Positions 41,605-50,597 of a DNA stretch of 64,000 bases are shown one piece after another; the first letter of the stretch is position 1, and every line of letters starts with the position of its first letter. The notes under the pieces were generated by a model. It did not search any database. It was not told the DNA's origin and worked only from the letters and a program-made list of their open reading frames with translations. The stretch lies in contig OU862934.1 of the NCBI GenBank assembly GCA_917880885.1, positions 29,310,734 to 29,374,733 of the forward strand, written 5' to 3'. Source of the stretch: Limnephilus marmoratus. Its lineage: Eukaryota > Arthropoda > Insecta > Trichoptera > Limnephilidae. A program made the translations under genes and the position numbers.

Positions 41605-41935
41605 CTCCACACAGGAGGCCCTGAGGAAAACAATTTCCCTCAGGGCCTATGTCATATTTGGGGATGCTGTGCGGAGGGTTTTTTTTAAGGAAAGGAAGGA
41701 GAGGAGAGTTCTGGGAAGGAAAAGGGTTTAAGGGGTGGGTAGGAATCTGGGGTTCAGTGTGTCGTGGTCATCCGCCTCCAAGACCTAAACAAACCTCACC
41801 CCATTACCCGGGCACCCCTGCTAAATCACTAAACGTAGCGAACCACTTGGGGTGACCTATGGCAGAGGTGTTGGTTATCCAATAAATGTTCCCGGGGCGG
41901 CGGTACCCATTCCCGCCTCCCAAATTGAATATATG
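41605..41935 (+). repeat. Rep-1 copy, left partner of an inverted pair
   Basis: From CACACAGGAGGCCCTGAGG through GGGTTTAAGGGGTGGGTAGG to CCCGCCTCCCAAATTGAA. The left end contains a self-complementary GGCCCTGAGG / CCTCAGGGCC hairpin (41617-41646). The middle portion is shortened compared with the 57.2-kb copy. Confidence 0.85.
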
Positions 41936-41954
41936 AATGAAAATAGAGGCAAAT

Positions 41955-42308
41955 ATAAGTACCATTTATTTGATAACCAACACCTCTGCCATAAATTACC
42001 CCAAATGGTTCGCGACGTTTGGTGACTTAGCAGGGGTGCCCGTTGAGGTAGTCCCTTTGACTTCTCTAGCCATACTCTCTCAGAACATCGCCTTACACCG
42101 CAATGGAAGGGATGGATTTATACGTCCATCGCTCCTGGACATACTGATCCAACGATTCCTACCCACCCCTTATACCCTTTTCCTTCCCAGAACTTCCTCT
42201 CCTTCCTTTCCCAAAATATCCTCCACACAGCATCCATAAAGATGACATAGGCCCTGAGGGGAATTATTTTCTTAAGGACCTCCTGTGTGAAGCTAATGTA
42301 AACATTTT
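41955..42308 (-). repeat. Rep-1 copy, right partner of an inverted pair
   Basis: Tail to tail with the copy at 41605-41935, separated by about 20 bases. GATAACCAACACCTCTGCCA, CCCTTATACCCTTTTCCTTC, GATGACATAGGCCCTGAGG and GACCTCCTGTGTGAAGCTAA run in reverse order. Confidence 0.85.
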
Positions 42309-42397
42309 TTTTGTTATTCGGCGGTGCATCCTCTCTGCACGTCCCTTCGGCGACACTAAGTTATGTATAGTAAATCTACTGCATCTCCATCTTCTCT

Positions 42398-42430
42398 TCT
42401 CTACATATTATAAATTAAAGTCCCCCGCGC

Positions 42431-42469
<39 letters not shown>

Positions 42470-42905
42470 CTGTTCGCGATTAAATCGAAAACTACTGAAC
42501 AGATTTTCATGCGGTTTTCACCCATGGATAGAGTATTTCGTGAGGAAGGTTTAGGTATTTAATTTGTCAAGGATTTGTGTAAATTGGTTGAAACATAATG
42601 ATAATTGTTAGAAGTGTTGGAAAATGTCTAGCCGCCTGGTAGCTTTCATCGAAAACGCTGCCTAATCCTTTTGGGATATAAAAAAACAATGCATGGTGGG
42701 ATATTCCTTTAATATAGATCTACAAAAAATCCGCGAAGGCATATATCTATCTTTTACGGATAGCTTACTATACCCATTCTATCTTCTAAAAAAATGGTCA
42801 CGTACATTGCGGTAATTGAAAAGTTGTTTAGACGGACACAGTATTAATCCTTATTAACTTAAATTCGTTAGTTACCTCAAACATTTCATGCACATTATTA
42901 TTATC
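42398..42905 (+). mobile_element. Helitron-like 5' part with (CTGT)n
   Basis: Starts TCTCTACATATTATAAATTA, then a (CTGT)n run (about 42440-42472), then GAACAGATTTTCATGCGG, CGTGAGGAAGGTTTAGG and GTGTAAATTGGTTGAAACA. These blocks occur in inverse orientation at 9.71-9.87 kb. The expected 3' end is missing; a second 5' terminus begins at about 42914. Confidence 0.6.
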
Positions 42906-42913
42906 TTTCCCAC

Positions 42914-43054
42914 CATCTCTACGTATAATAAATTAAAGTCCTCCGCGGCATCTGTCTGTCTTTTCGCCATAAACTCAAAGACGGCGGTGGATACAAACCT
43001 TGGATTTTACAAAATGTTTTATTATCCCCAGCAACGCGTGGCCGGGTCAGCTAG
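42914..43054 (+). mobile_element. Miniature Helitron-like element
   Basis: Only 141 bp between a 5' end TCTCTACGTATAATAAATTA and a 3' end AACGCGTGGCCGGGTCAGCT followed by AG. It keeps both termini and almost nothing between, as an extreme internal deletion derivative. Confidence 0.6.
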
Positions 43055-43149
43055 TATTGTATATAATATACTGGAGAGCCAACTCTCAGGGGATCAACCG
43101 TCATGGAACCATAATTTTCGTACAATTTGTCGGAACAATCTACCAGAAT

Positions 43150-43510
43150 TTAGCTTAATTCGGAAGCAAAGCTAATCACACAAAGTACAAATATCCACAG
43201 TCATCAACATTGCATATTGCGAATTATACGAGTTGAAATATTCAGTGGAGAGCTCGCCAGTGAGGCAGTGAGGCGAATTCCAGAGTTCAGCGGGTCAGGG
43301 CGATAGCAACCTGGCAGCGGAAGTAGGCCGTATTGCAGGCTGTATCGCAGCCTGTGTGGGGTAGGCTGTTCCCTGCATGGTGTCGGGTAGTTGCCAGTTC
43401 CGCCGCCGTGCCCCTGCGGCGCTACCGGCTTCCGTTTCCCGTCACGACCATATTTACAACTTGTAGTGTAATTATGAGAATTAGCGCAATTGGCGCCCAA
43501 CGTTGGGCTT
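43150..43510 (+). mobile_element. Probable LTR fragment with tRNA-Lys-type primer binding site
   Basis: TGGCGCCCAACGTTGGGC (43490-43507) differs at one base from the tRNA-Lys(1,2)-type primer binding site as I know it. It is preceded by a GC-richer segment that would be the LTR and by GCGCAAT at the presumed LTR end. No gag or pol is present. The 5' edge of the LTR is not resolved. This is an LTR retrotransposon remnant by inference only. Confidence 0.4.
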
Positions 43511-43519
43511 TATTTCGGA

Positions 43520-43845
43520 TACTAAAATGATAATGAGCGCCGCTATTTATTATGAGTTTGCGCTCTCGGCTTATTTTAGTTGTGATAAAATGGCAACTGT
43601 TACGAAATTATCAGATAACTGGGTCGACAGATTACTGGATTTGTTTTAGACTAATGTTATTTGCCATGATATTACGATAATATTACTATTTGAATGGAAA
43701 TAAACTTTTATCATCCAATGGGTTGAAAAATACTACATAATTGTCACGAATAATATCGTAACACGAGAGAGATGGTGGACTGTAAAAATATTTTTGTGAA
43801 TCAAGACAGTTCAGCGATCTTTAACCACAATCACAACAATTTGAC
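43520..43845. other. Stretch with no recognised feature
   Basis: May include leader sequence of the LTR element; nothing coding is seen. Confidence 0.3.
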
Positions 43846-43848
43846 GGC

Positions 43849-44258
43849 CGGCGTAGTCCAGCGGTAAGGCTCTTGACAGTCTTGACTAGAACTCCGAAGG
43901 TCGCGGGATCGAATCGAAAATAAATTTTATTTGATTAATTTGTATTATTTTACAATTTATTAATTTAAAATAATATAAAGTATATTTGCGGCATGTTCCA
44001 GAGTGGAAGATACTCTCAGTATCGTCCTGGTGTAAGACCACCATTCAGAATTGAAACGTTGCTTGAAATAGCGTTAGTCGTGTTTGGTGATCAGATCTGA
44101 ATAGCCAGGTGCTTCCCCACCTCCCTCTTCCCCATCTCCTTCCCTTCCTCATTACCTCCAGCCTCACAACTTACCCCAATAATTGGGGATGCCGTAGTCC
44201 CACTGGCCCCATCGGGAGCAGTTGGGACTCTTGTGCGGTATTCATGTAAAAAAAAAAA
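43849..44258 (+). repeat. Rep-3 composite with tRNA-like head
   Basis: TAGTCCAGCGG (A box, 43854-43864) and GGGATCGAATC (B box, 43905-43915) start the unit. An AT-rich linker (TTTTATTTGATTAATTTG) follows, then the Rep-3 body from CAGAGTGGAAGATACTCTC to GTGCGGTATTCATG and an A run. Because the same head-linker-body order occurs in inverse orientation at 46.29-50.70 kb (split by a LINE), I treat it as one SINE-like unit of about 410 bp. Confidence 0.7.
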
Positions 44259-44259
44259 T

Positions 44260-44640
44260 CACAGGATTTGGCAAATGGAAGGAGAAAGGCCCTACTTTTG
44301 GGTTAATCTGCGCCGATCTTGATGCTGGCTGCTCTCCAGGATAACGACACACCGATGGTCACAATTACCGACACTTTAGGGTTAATTGATTAGTATTTTT
44401 GCGATTAATAGCGAGATTTCGAAAGCGAGATATATCACTGCGATTTTTGAACTCATTTAAAGTAGGTAATCTTAGATTTTGTGCAATATTGTAGATGCGT
44501 TCCATGTAGGTATGTAACATTTTCTTCATTTGTAGTAACTAAGTAGGAACTTTCAAGGAAAGGAGGAAGACAAAGGAAAAAATAACAATGAAGGACTTGG
44601 GAACATGGGTTTAGTTTTTAAGCTGTTTCAGAACTAAACA
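44260..44640. other. Stretch with no recognised feature
   Basis: No coding or repeat match. Confidence 0.3.
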
Positions 44641-44647
44641 CTAATAA

Positions 44648-45105
44648 TAATTTAAAAACAAAAATTTTAACAAAACAAAAAAACGACTTCAAAAAATGCA
44701 CTCAAAAGTAAAAAAATAATTTCGTATATTTCTACAACTTAATAATCAACTTACTTTTTCTACTCATCAATATGTAAGTACGATTGTAATTTTTGGAGTC
44801 GGTGTCAGCCAAGGTAGGTTTGTAAATACACACATAGTTATAGATGAGACGTGCTTGTGTCGCACACGCGACTTGACGAGGTGAGAGGCGAGAGCGGGCC
44901 GCCGCTGGAGGGGAGCTGTTAAGTGAACACGCCGGGCCGGGTACCTTGGCTGACACCGACTCCAAAAATAACAATCGTTCCTACATATTGATGAGTAGAA
45001 AAAGTAAGTTGATTATTAAGTTGTAGAAGATTACGAAATGATTTTTTTTTCTTTTTAGTGCTTTTTTTGAAGTCGTTTTTTTGTTTTGTTTATTTTTTGA
45101 TTTTT
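44648..45105. repeat. Foldback with about 165-bp arms and GC-rich loop (head of Rep-4)
   Basis: Arms 44648-44820 and 44941-45105 are inverted copies (blocks AACGACTTCAAAAAATGCAC, CTACAACTTAATAATCAACT, TTTTTGGAGTCGGTGTCAGC). The 120-bp centre is GC-rich (GCGGGCCGCCGCTGGAGGGG), unlike its surroundings. The shorter version at 21.54 kb lacks the inner part of the arms and the centre. Confidence 0.8.
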
Positions 45106-45535
45106 AGCGAATCTGAAGTACACTAACTAATTCGATTAAGATTCGGCCGAGTATCGTTATTTGCTCTTAAGAATTGGAGAGTTCCGTTACTTAGTCATGG
45201 ATCCCATAATCAGAACCTAACCATACTCTCATCAAACTATCGTTGAAGTACATTCTTTCCAATAAAAATTATCATCGAAATCGGTTGGCGTGATATTGAG
45301 TTATTCGTCCATTTGTCGTGCACATACTTGATGCAAATTTTAGACTTATATGATTTTCTCATGGATGCCATTGTCAGAACTAGACCAAATTAAAATGGGA
45401 CCACACGGGAAGCACCAGCTTTCAAATAAAAAAAGAATCATCAATATCGGTTCACCCAGTCGAAAGTTCTGAGGTAACAAACATAAAAAAAAATAGAGTC
45501 GAATTGAAACCTCCTCCTTTTCGAAGTCGTTTAAA
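45106..45535 (+). mobile_element. Rep-4 body, uninterrupted
   Basis: GAATCTGAAGTACACTAACT, AATTCGATTAAGATTCGGCC, TCATGGATCCCATAATCAGA, GTTCACCCAGTCGAAAGTTC and GAGTCGAATTGAAACCTCCT followed by CGAAGTCGTTT. The right end CGACTTC matches the start of the foldback, so foldback plus body may be one element. Confidence 0.65.
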
Positions 45536-45539
45536 AATA

Positions 45540-46144
45540 GTGTGTGTTGAACGTGGGATGACATTCGGAAACGGCGCGAAAATTACCTTGATGAGTTCCA
45601 GTCAAAGATTGGTATAAAAACAAACAATTCAAATGTTTTTTTGCGGTTGTTTTCTGTCTACCAGATAATATACTTATCTTACTTCTTCTAACAAAGCAAT
45701 ACTTACTTATCTTATTATTCATGTATATTTCATGATAATATCACAAGAAGAAGAGAAAAAATTCATAAAAATATTAACTGATTTAATATTTCTACACACT
45801 TCTGAATACATTACCAATAAGAAAAATAAAATTTAGAGAAGTTTTCAAAGAAATAATGAGCTTGATACTCTTTTGAAAATTTACAATATTATTATTCCCA
45901 TCATTGACAGCTGCAAAAAGTGACCCACAAATGTTATAGAATATTCATTTAAAAGCTACAAAGATTAAATAAAAGTAGCTTCCAAATTCATATTGGCGCA
46001 AACAATTCTGAACTTTTCTTTCATACAGTTTCATAATACATTTGGCTTAAAATCGCATTTAAAAAAAAAGAAAAATAACAAAAAAAAATCCACAAATTAC
46101 TCAAAAAAAGTGGGTGTCCCCCTTGTCATACAGGAGCTTTTGCG

Positions 46145-46145
<1 letters not shown>
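45540..46145. other. Stretch with no recognised feature
   Basis: AT-rich, no family match. Confidence 0.3.
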
Positions 46146-46146
<1 letters not shown>

Positions 46147-46178
<32 letters not shown>

Positions 46179-46210
46179 CACACACCCTCACACACACACA
46201 CACGCGCGCG
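46147..46210. repeat. (CA)n microsatellite, interrupted
   Basis: CACACA runs with CCCTCA interruptions and a terminal CGCGCGCG. Confidence 0.9.
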
Positions 46211-46289
46211 AAAACACAAGCATTACTTTGAATTTGGCTACTAGCCGGCTTAAGAGATGGCGCAGAAAATATATATATATATATTTTTT

Positions 46290-46571
46290 TACATGAATAC
46301 CGCACAAGAATCCCAACTGCTCCCGTCTGGAGCCAGTGGGACTATGGCATCCCCAATTAAGGTATGTTGTGAGGCTGAAGGTAGTGGGGAGGGGAAGGAG
46401 ATAGGGAAGAGGAAGGTGGGGAAGTACCTGGCTATTCAGATCTGGTCACCAAACACGGCTAAAGCCATTTCAAGCAACGTTTCAATTCTGAATGGTGGTC
46501 TTACACCAAAGCGATACTAAGAGTATCTTCCACTCTGGAACGTGCCGCAAATATACTATATATTATTTTAA
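46290..46571 (-). repeat. Rep-3 body (target of the LINE insertion), right half
   Basis: Reverse orientation: CATGAATACCGCACAAGAAT, GGTATGTTGTGAGGCTGAAG, CTGGTCACCAAACACGGCTA, CCACTCTGGAACGTGCCGCA and the linker ATATATTATTTTAA, at which point the LINE begins. The rest of the unit resumes at about 50598. Confidence 0.8.
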
Positions 46572-46660
46572 TTTTTATTAGTAATTCCGCTTAATGCGAC
46601 AGGGTTGTCACAAGTTATTTCTTGTCCATAATTTAACAAATAAACTTTTATTTTTCTACA

Positions 46661-47359
46661 ATGAATAACAACGACAGTGCTGTGTTATCTTTAAATAATG
46701 CGACTGAATCAATCAGTGATCTTCACAAAGCCATAACTGATCCTGCGCTCAAAATAACCAGAGATCAGATGACAAAAATATTATCTCTTCTCTCCGCCGT
46801 CTCTGGAAACATGACAGATGTAGGAGTGAAAGTGGGGATTCTTGTTGGTAAAATTGAATCCTACGAACGGATAATTGACAAACTCCAACCGCCAGCTAAT
46901 AACACCTCTTCAATCAATGATTTGCTCGCGGAGGCTGAGGATAGGAAAACCAGAGCGAAGAACATAATTCTATTCAATATTCCTGAAAGTTTATCTGAAT
47001 CAAAAACCACGGCTATTACAATGGACAACGACAAAGTTACCTCAGCAATAGGCGATGTAAACAGTGAAATTATACCTAATATGTTAAAGATGTACAGACT
47101 GGGTCTACAAAAACCAAACAAACTTAGACCAATTAAGGTCGAATTTAATGATTTTATCTCGGCACGTGAGATCTTGACCAATAATGCTAAACTGAAAAAT
47201 GGTGTCAAGGCCAGAAGTGATCAAACGCTGTTGCAGAGGACTCAACTTCTAGACTTACGCCATCAACTTGAGACCAGAAAGAACAATGGTGAAACCAATA
47301 TCACCATCAAATATATAAACTCCATACCCAAAATTATTGATTGTACGCCAAAAAACTAA
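46661..47359 (+). CDS. LINE ORF1, RNA-binding protein
   Basis: 232 codons. The N-terminal half is predicted to be helical (heptad-like IL-LLSAVSGNMTDVGVKVG, residues about 45-65). A folded domain follows with RAKNIILFNIPES (about 97-109) and LRPIKVEFNDFISA (about 155-168), the pattern of RRM-like or FP-type LINE ORF1 proteins: NI-(I/L)F-(I/L)PE, then K-V-F. No CCHC knuckles. It ends IIDCTPKN with the stop directly after an A_AAA_AAC heptamer (47350-47356). It should bind LINE RNA and form particles with ORF2. Confidence 0.85.
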   Translation: MNNNDSAVLSLNNATESISDLHKAITDPALKITRDQMTKILSLLSAVSGNMTDVGVKVGILVGKIESYERIIDKLQPPANNTSSINDLLAEAEDRKTRAKNIILFNIPESLSESKTTAITMDNDKVTSAIGDVNSEIIPNMLKMYRLGLQKPNKLRPIKVEFNDFISAREILTNNAKLKNGVKARSDQTLLQRTQLLDLRHQLETRKNNGETNITIKYINSIPKIIDCTPKN

Positions 47360-50019
47360 AACAAAATAAAATAAAATGCTATTATCAAAATGTGAGAGGG
47401 GTCCGTACAAAACTTCCCAAATTATTGACTTCGGCGGCAATTATCACCAGTGATATCTTCATATTAACGGAAACATGGCTCGATTCAGGAATTAATTCGG
47501 CTGAATCAGGCTTCCCTAATTTTAATATATATCGTATGGATAGAAATTCGAAAACAAGTACCAAATCAAGAGGTGGCGGAGTGGTCATAGCTATCTCAAA
47601 AAATTTCAGCTCCTTAAAAATATCCACGAAGTACCCATCCATAGAGCAACTTTTTGTCAAAGTGAACACTTCTAGTGGTAAATTAATAGTGGGATGTGCA
47701 TATTTACCTCCAAATTCTGACGTCCAAAGCTACAGCAATCACTGTGACGAGGTTGAATCAATCTGTGCTAAAAACCCTAACACTAAATTACTTCTAGTTG
47801 GTGACTACAACCTGCCTCAATACGATTGGTGTAATATGAATTCTGACAATTATTGTTCTAATGTTAATATTCGTGTAATTAGAGATATGGCTCTCTTCTT
47901 AGGACTATCTCAGTGTAATAGTATTCATAATATTGGTGGTCGTACATTGGATTTGGCATTGTCAAATGTGTCTGACATCTGTGTTGCGAGAAGTACCGAA
48001 ATACTATTACCTGTTGATGTTTACCATCCACCACTAGAAATACGTATGTCTAATCTCAAACCAATTCCTATTGAAAAAAGGGTAGTAATAACTAGAAATT
48101 TCAAAAAAGCAGACTATATACAAATCTCCAACTATCTCAACCAGATTGACTGGTCATTCTTGGATAGCGAGGCTGATATCAATGCACACCTTAACTTTTT
48201 TTACTCCATTATTAATTCTGCAATTGAAAAATTTGTACCTTTTACGGCTTACAGGGAAACTCAATACCCAAATTGGTTCTCAAAAGTACTGATAGACTTA
48301 ATATACCTCAAAAAAATATCTCATAAGAAATTCAAACAAAGTCGCCTGGCTATCGATTATTCCGTGTTTCAAAAATTGAGGGGAGACTGCAATAAGCTCT
48401 CTGCAGAATGTTACAAAACTTTCATACGTGATGTTGAAGGCTCTATCATGAACGACTCAAATTTCTTTTGGAAATATGTTAAATCCCAAAAAGAAAACGG
48501 TACTTGTATACCAAGTATTATGTCATTCGATTCTAAAATATCCCAAAATCTTCAGGAAACTGTTAATTTGTTCGCCGATTTCTTTAGCGGTGTATATGTT
48601 AATGCAAATGTAGATAGCAATATCTCTTGTTCTAATTTAGTTGAGACTCTTGATATATCTGATTGTACTCTAACCATAGATGATATTATATCCAAGCTGA
48701 AGAGTCTCGATTCCCGCAAATCCGCAGGACCTGACAAAGTTCCACCCAGATTCTTAGTTAATTGTATGCATTCATTATCGTATCCCATACATAAGTTATT
48801 TACAAAGTCACTCTCATCAGGTGTGTTCCCTGACCTTTGGAAGTTTAGTCTTCTGACACCCATTTTTAAAAAAGGAAATAAGAGCGACGTAACAAACTAT
48901 AGGCCAATATGCACCATGTCTACATTACCCAAACTCTTTGAAAGCCTGGTACTAGACAAATTGATATCCCAAATCAATCAAACCATCTCACCGCTTCAAC
49001 ATGGATTTATCAAAGGAAGATCAACCCTGTCCAATTTAATATTATACACGAATGACATTGTTAATGCGTTGACTTCATCACATCAAACTGATTCCATATA
49101 TACTGATTTCAGTAAGGCATTTGATAAGGTTAACCACAGACTCTTATTACGAAAACTGAAGTTGTTGGGAATGAGAGGGAGTATTTTGGAATGGTTTAAG
49201 AGTTATCTATTGGGAAGGTACTTATCGGTCAAAGTTGATTCTTTTACTTCTTATACATTTGCTGCCTCGAGTGGGGTACCACAGGGATCTCATTTGGGCC
49301 CGATATTATTTTGCTTATTCATAAATGATATAGTTAATATATTTAGTAATGTCAAAGTTCTATTATTTGCTGATGATCTGAAGATTTACAGAACAATTAG
49401 AAACGATGACGATTGCGCCATTCTGCAGTCAAACTTGAACAAACTATGCGCTTGGTGTTCTGCCAATGATTTACAACAAAATATTGGTAAATGCCAGATT
49501 ATTAGTTTTTACAAAGGTAAAAATCCTTTTAACTTTTCTTATGATATGAATGGTGTTAATCTTCTTCGTGTATCGCAGATTCGTGATCTTGGTGTTATAT
49601 TCCACGAGAGTCTACAGTTCAATGTACACATAGATGAAATAACAAGCGATGCAATGAGAATACTAGGTTTTATCTTGAGAATTGGGGCAAATTTTAAAAG
49701 TATGTTAACATTAAAACATCTGTATTGCTCACTAGTACGAAGCAGATTAGAATACAATTCCTCTGTATGGTCACCATACTACAATGTTCATTCTCAATCA
49801 TTGGAAAAGGTACAAAACAAATTTCTTCGGTACATCAATTTTAAAATGAAAATTCCAATCGAATTTATAAATTATAATTACTTACGCGCTGAAACCAGAC
49901 TTCTTAAATTATCAGATAGAAGAGTGTTAATTGATTTATTATTTTTATACAAAATTATAAAATCTTTAATTGACAGCCCTAATTTGTTGGAACTAATTTG
50001 CATTAGCATTACCCGCTAG
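47341..50019 (+). CDS. LINE ORF2, endonuclease and reverse transcriptase
   Basis: 892 codons in the -1 phase of ORF1, opening right after a TGA at 47338-47340. There is no in-frame ATG before about residue 66, although the endonuclease begins at residue 14 (YYQNVRGVRTK), so independent ATG initiation is unlikely. Blocks: FILTETWLDSG (about 40-50), VGDYNLPQYDW (about 155), GGRTLDLALSN (about 200), SRKSAGPDKVPPRFL (about 458), VTNYRPICTMSTLPKLFESL (about 520), TDFSKAFDKVNHRLL (about 588), SGVPQGSHLGPILF (about 642), LLFADDLKIYR with FADD (about 674), and SRLEYNSSVWSPYY (about 803). The end is frameshifted: the related sequence continues in the +1 phase to 50209 (ALPARQTRSKDIFKCNN). Confidence 0.9.
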   Translation: MYAKKLKQNKIKCYYQNVRGVRTKLPKLLTSAAIITSDIFILTETWLDSGINSAESGFPNFNIYRMDRNSKTSTKSRGGGVVIAISKNFSSLKISTKYPSIEQLFVKVNTSSGKLIVGCAYLPPNSDVQSYSNHCDEVESICAKNPNTKLLLVGDYNLPQYDWCNMNSDNYCSNVNIRVIRDMALFLGLSQCNSIHNIGGRTLDLALSNVSDICVARSTEILLPVDVYHPPLEIRMSNLKPIPIEKRVVITRNFKKADYIQISNYLNQIDWSFLDSEADINAHLNFFYSIINSAIEKFVPFTAYRETQYPNWFSKVLIDLIYLKKISHKKFKQSRLAIDYSVFQKLRGDCNKLSAECYKTFIRDVEGSIMNDSNFFWKYVKSQKENGTCIPSIMSFDSKISQNLQETVNLFADFFSGVYVNANVDSNISCSNLVETLDISDCTLTIDDIISKLKSLDSRKSAGPDKVPPRFLVNCMHSLSYPIHKLFTKSLSSGVFPDLWKFSLLTPIFKKGNKSDVTNYRPICTMSTLPKLFESLVLDKLISQINQTISPLQHGFIKGRSTLSNLILYTNDIVNALTSSHQTDSIYTDFSKAFDKVNHRLLLRKLKLLGMRGSILEWFKSYLLGRYLSVKVDSFTSYTFAASSGVPQGSHLGPILFCLFINDIVNIFSNVKVLLFADDLKIYRTIRNDDDCAILQSNLNKLCAWCSANDLQQNIGKCQIISFYKGKNPFNFSYDMNGVNLLRVSQIRDLGVIFHESLQFNVHIDEITSDAMRILGFILRIGANFKSMLTLKHLYCSLVRSRLEYNSSVWSPYYNVHSQSLEKVQNKFLRYINFKMKIPIEFINYNYLRAETRLLKLSDRRVLIDLLFLYKIIKSLIDSPNLLELICISITR
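47350..47359 (+). promoter_or_regulatory. Candidate -1 ribosomal frameshift site at the ORF1/ORF2 overlap
   Basis: AAAAAAC at 47350-47356 is in the ORF1 phase CCA AAA AAC TAA, i.e. X_XXY_YYZ exactly. A -1 slip leads into the ORF2 phase (next codon CTA at 47356-47358). ORF1 stops at the next codon. The downstream 60 bases are A-rich and show no strong stem-loop by eye, so efficiency is uncertain. Termination-reinitiation is the alternative. Confidence 0.5.
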
Positions 50020-50536
50020 ACAAACTCGTAGTAAAGATATTTTTAAATGCAACAATAAACTCAACACTAATTACTCCATATACTCACCAATTCCAAGAAT
50101 CCATAACCTTGCGAATAAGTATTTATGCGAATCTATAGATATATTTAGTGTTGACAGTTTTGAATGTTTCAAAAATCAACTAATCTCGATTCTATCTGCT
50201 AATAATTAACTTTTATTATTTTTTTGTTTTTCTCATAAAATATTTTCTCATCTAAACCTCACCAGTAAAATGTATACTTACTTTATAATATTTTTGCAGT
50301 TCTATTTACACTTTGTTCTATGTCAGGTCTTATTATTATTGTTAATAATATGTATAAATATTTAAAGCTGAATTGTTTTAGTTTTTGTAAGTACAACTTG
50401 TACTATTTCATTTAAATTTTTTTTATGTTGTAATATTCTTTACCTAACGAGTCGATTGCATTTATATTTATTCTGTTTTATTGTTTATGTAATACATGTA
50501 ATTAATATTGTTAATTATATATTTGCTTCTTTTCTT

Positions 50537-50554
50537 GTAAAAGCCCACTAGGGC
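50537..50554 (+). other. LINE 3' hairpin motif GTAAAAGCCC..GGGC
   Basis: GTAAAAGCCCACTAGGGC can form a GCCC/GGGC stem immediately before the A-rich tail. Variants occur at the ends of LINE copies at 4.66, 21.14, 52.88 and 62.37 kb. Confidence 0.6.
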
Positions 50555-50597
50555 GTTAATAAAATATAAATAAAAAATAAAATAAAAAAAAATAAAT

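Larger units (their letters stand above)
46572..50597 (+). mobile_element. Near-full-length two-ORF LINE (CR1/Jockey-like)
   Basis: About 4.0 kb: short 5' UTR (about 90 bp), ORF1 (46661-47359), ORF2 (47341-50019, originally to 50209), 3' UTR with GTAAAAGCCCACTAGGGC (50537-50554) and an A-rich ATAAATAAAAAATAAA tail. Both ends are set by the split Rep-3 unit that it interrupts. The element has both ORFs and both ends, and only one late frameshift, so it is the youngest-looking element in the window. Confidence 0.9.

Noticed and set aside
43204..43530. Overlapping frames with small GC-rich proteins
   Set aside because: The region looks like an LTR-type segment ending at a primer binding site; neither frame has motifs.
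46147..46210. Histidine/threonine-rich short protein
   Set aside because: It is the translation of the (CA)n microsatellite.
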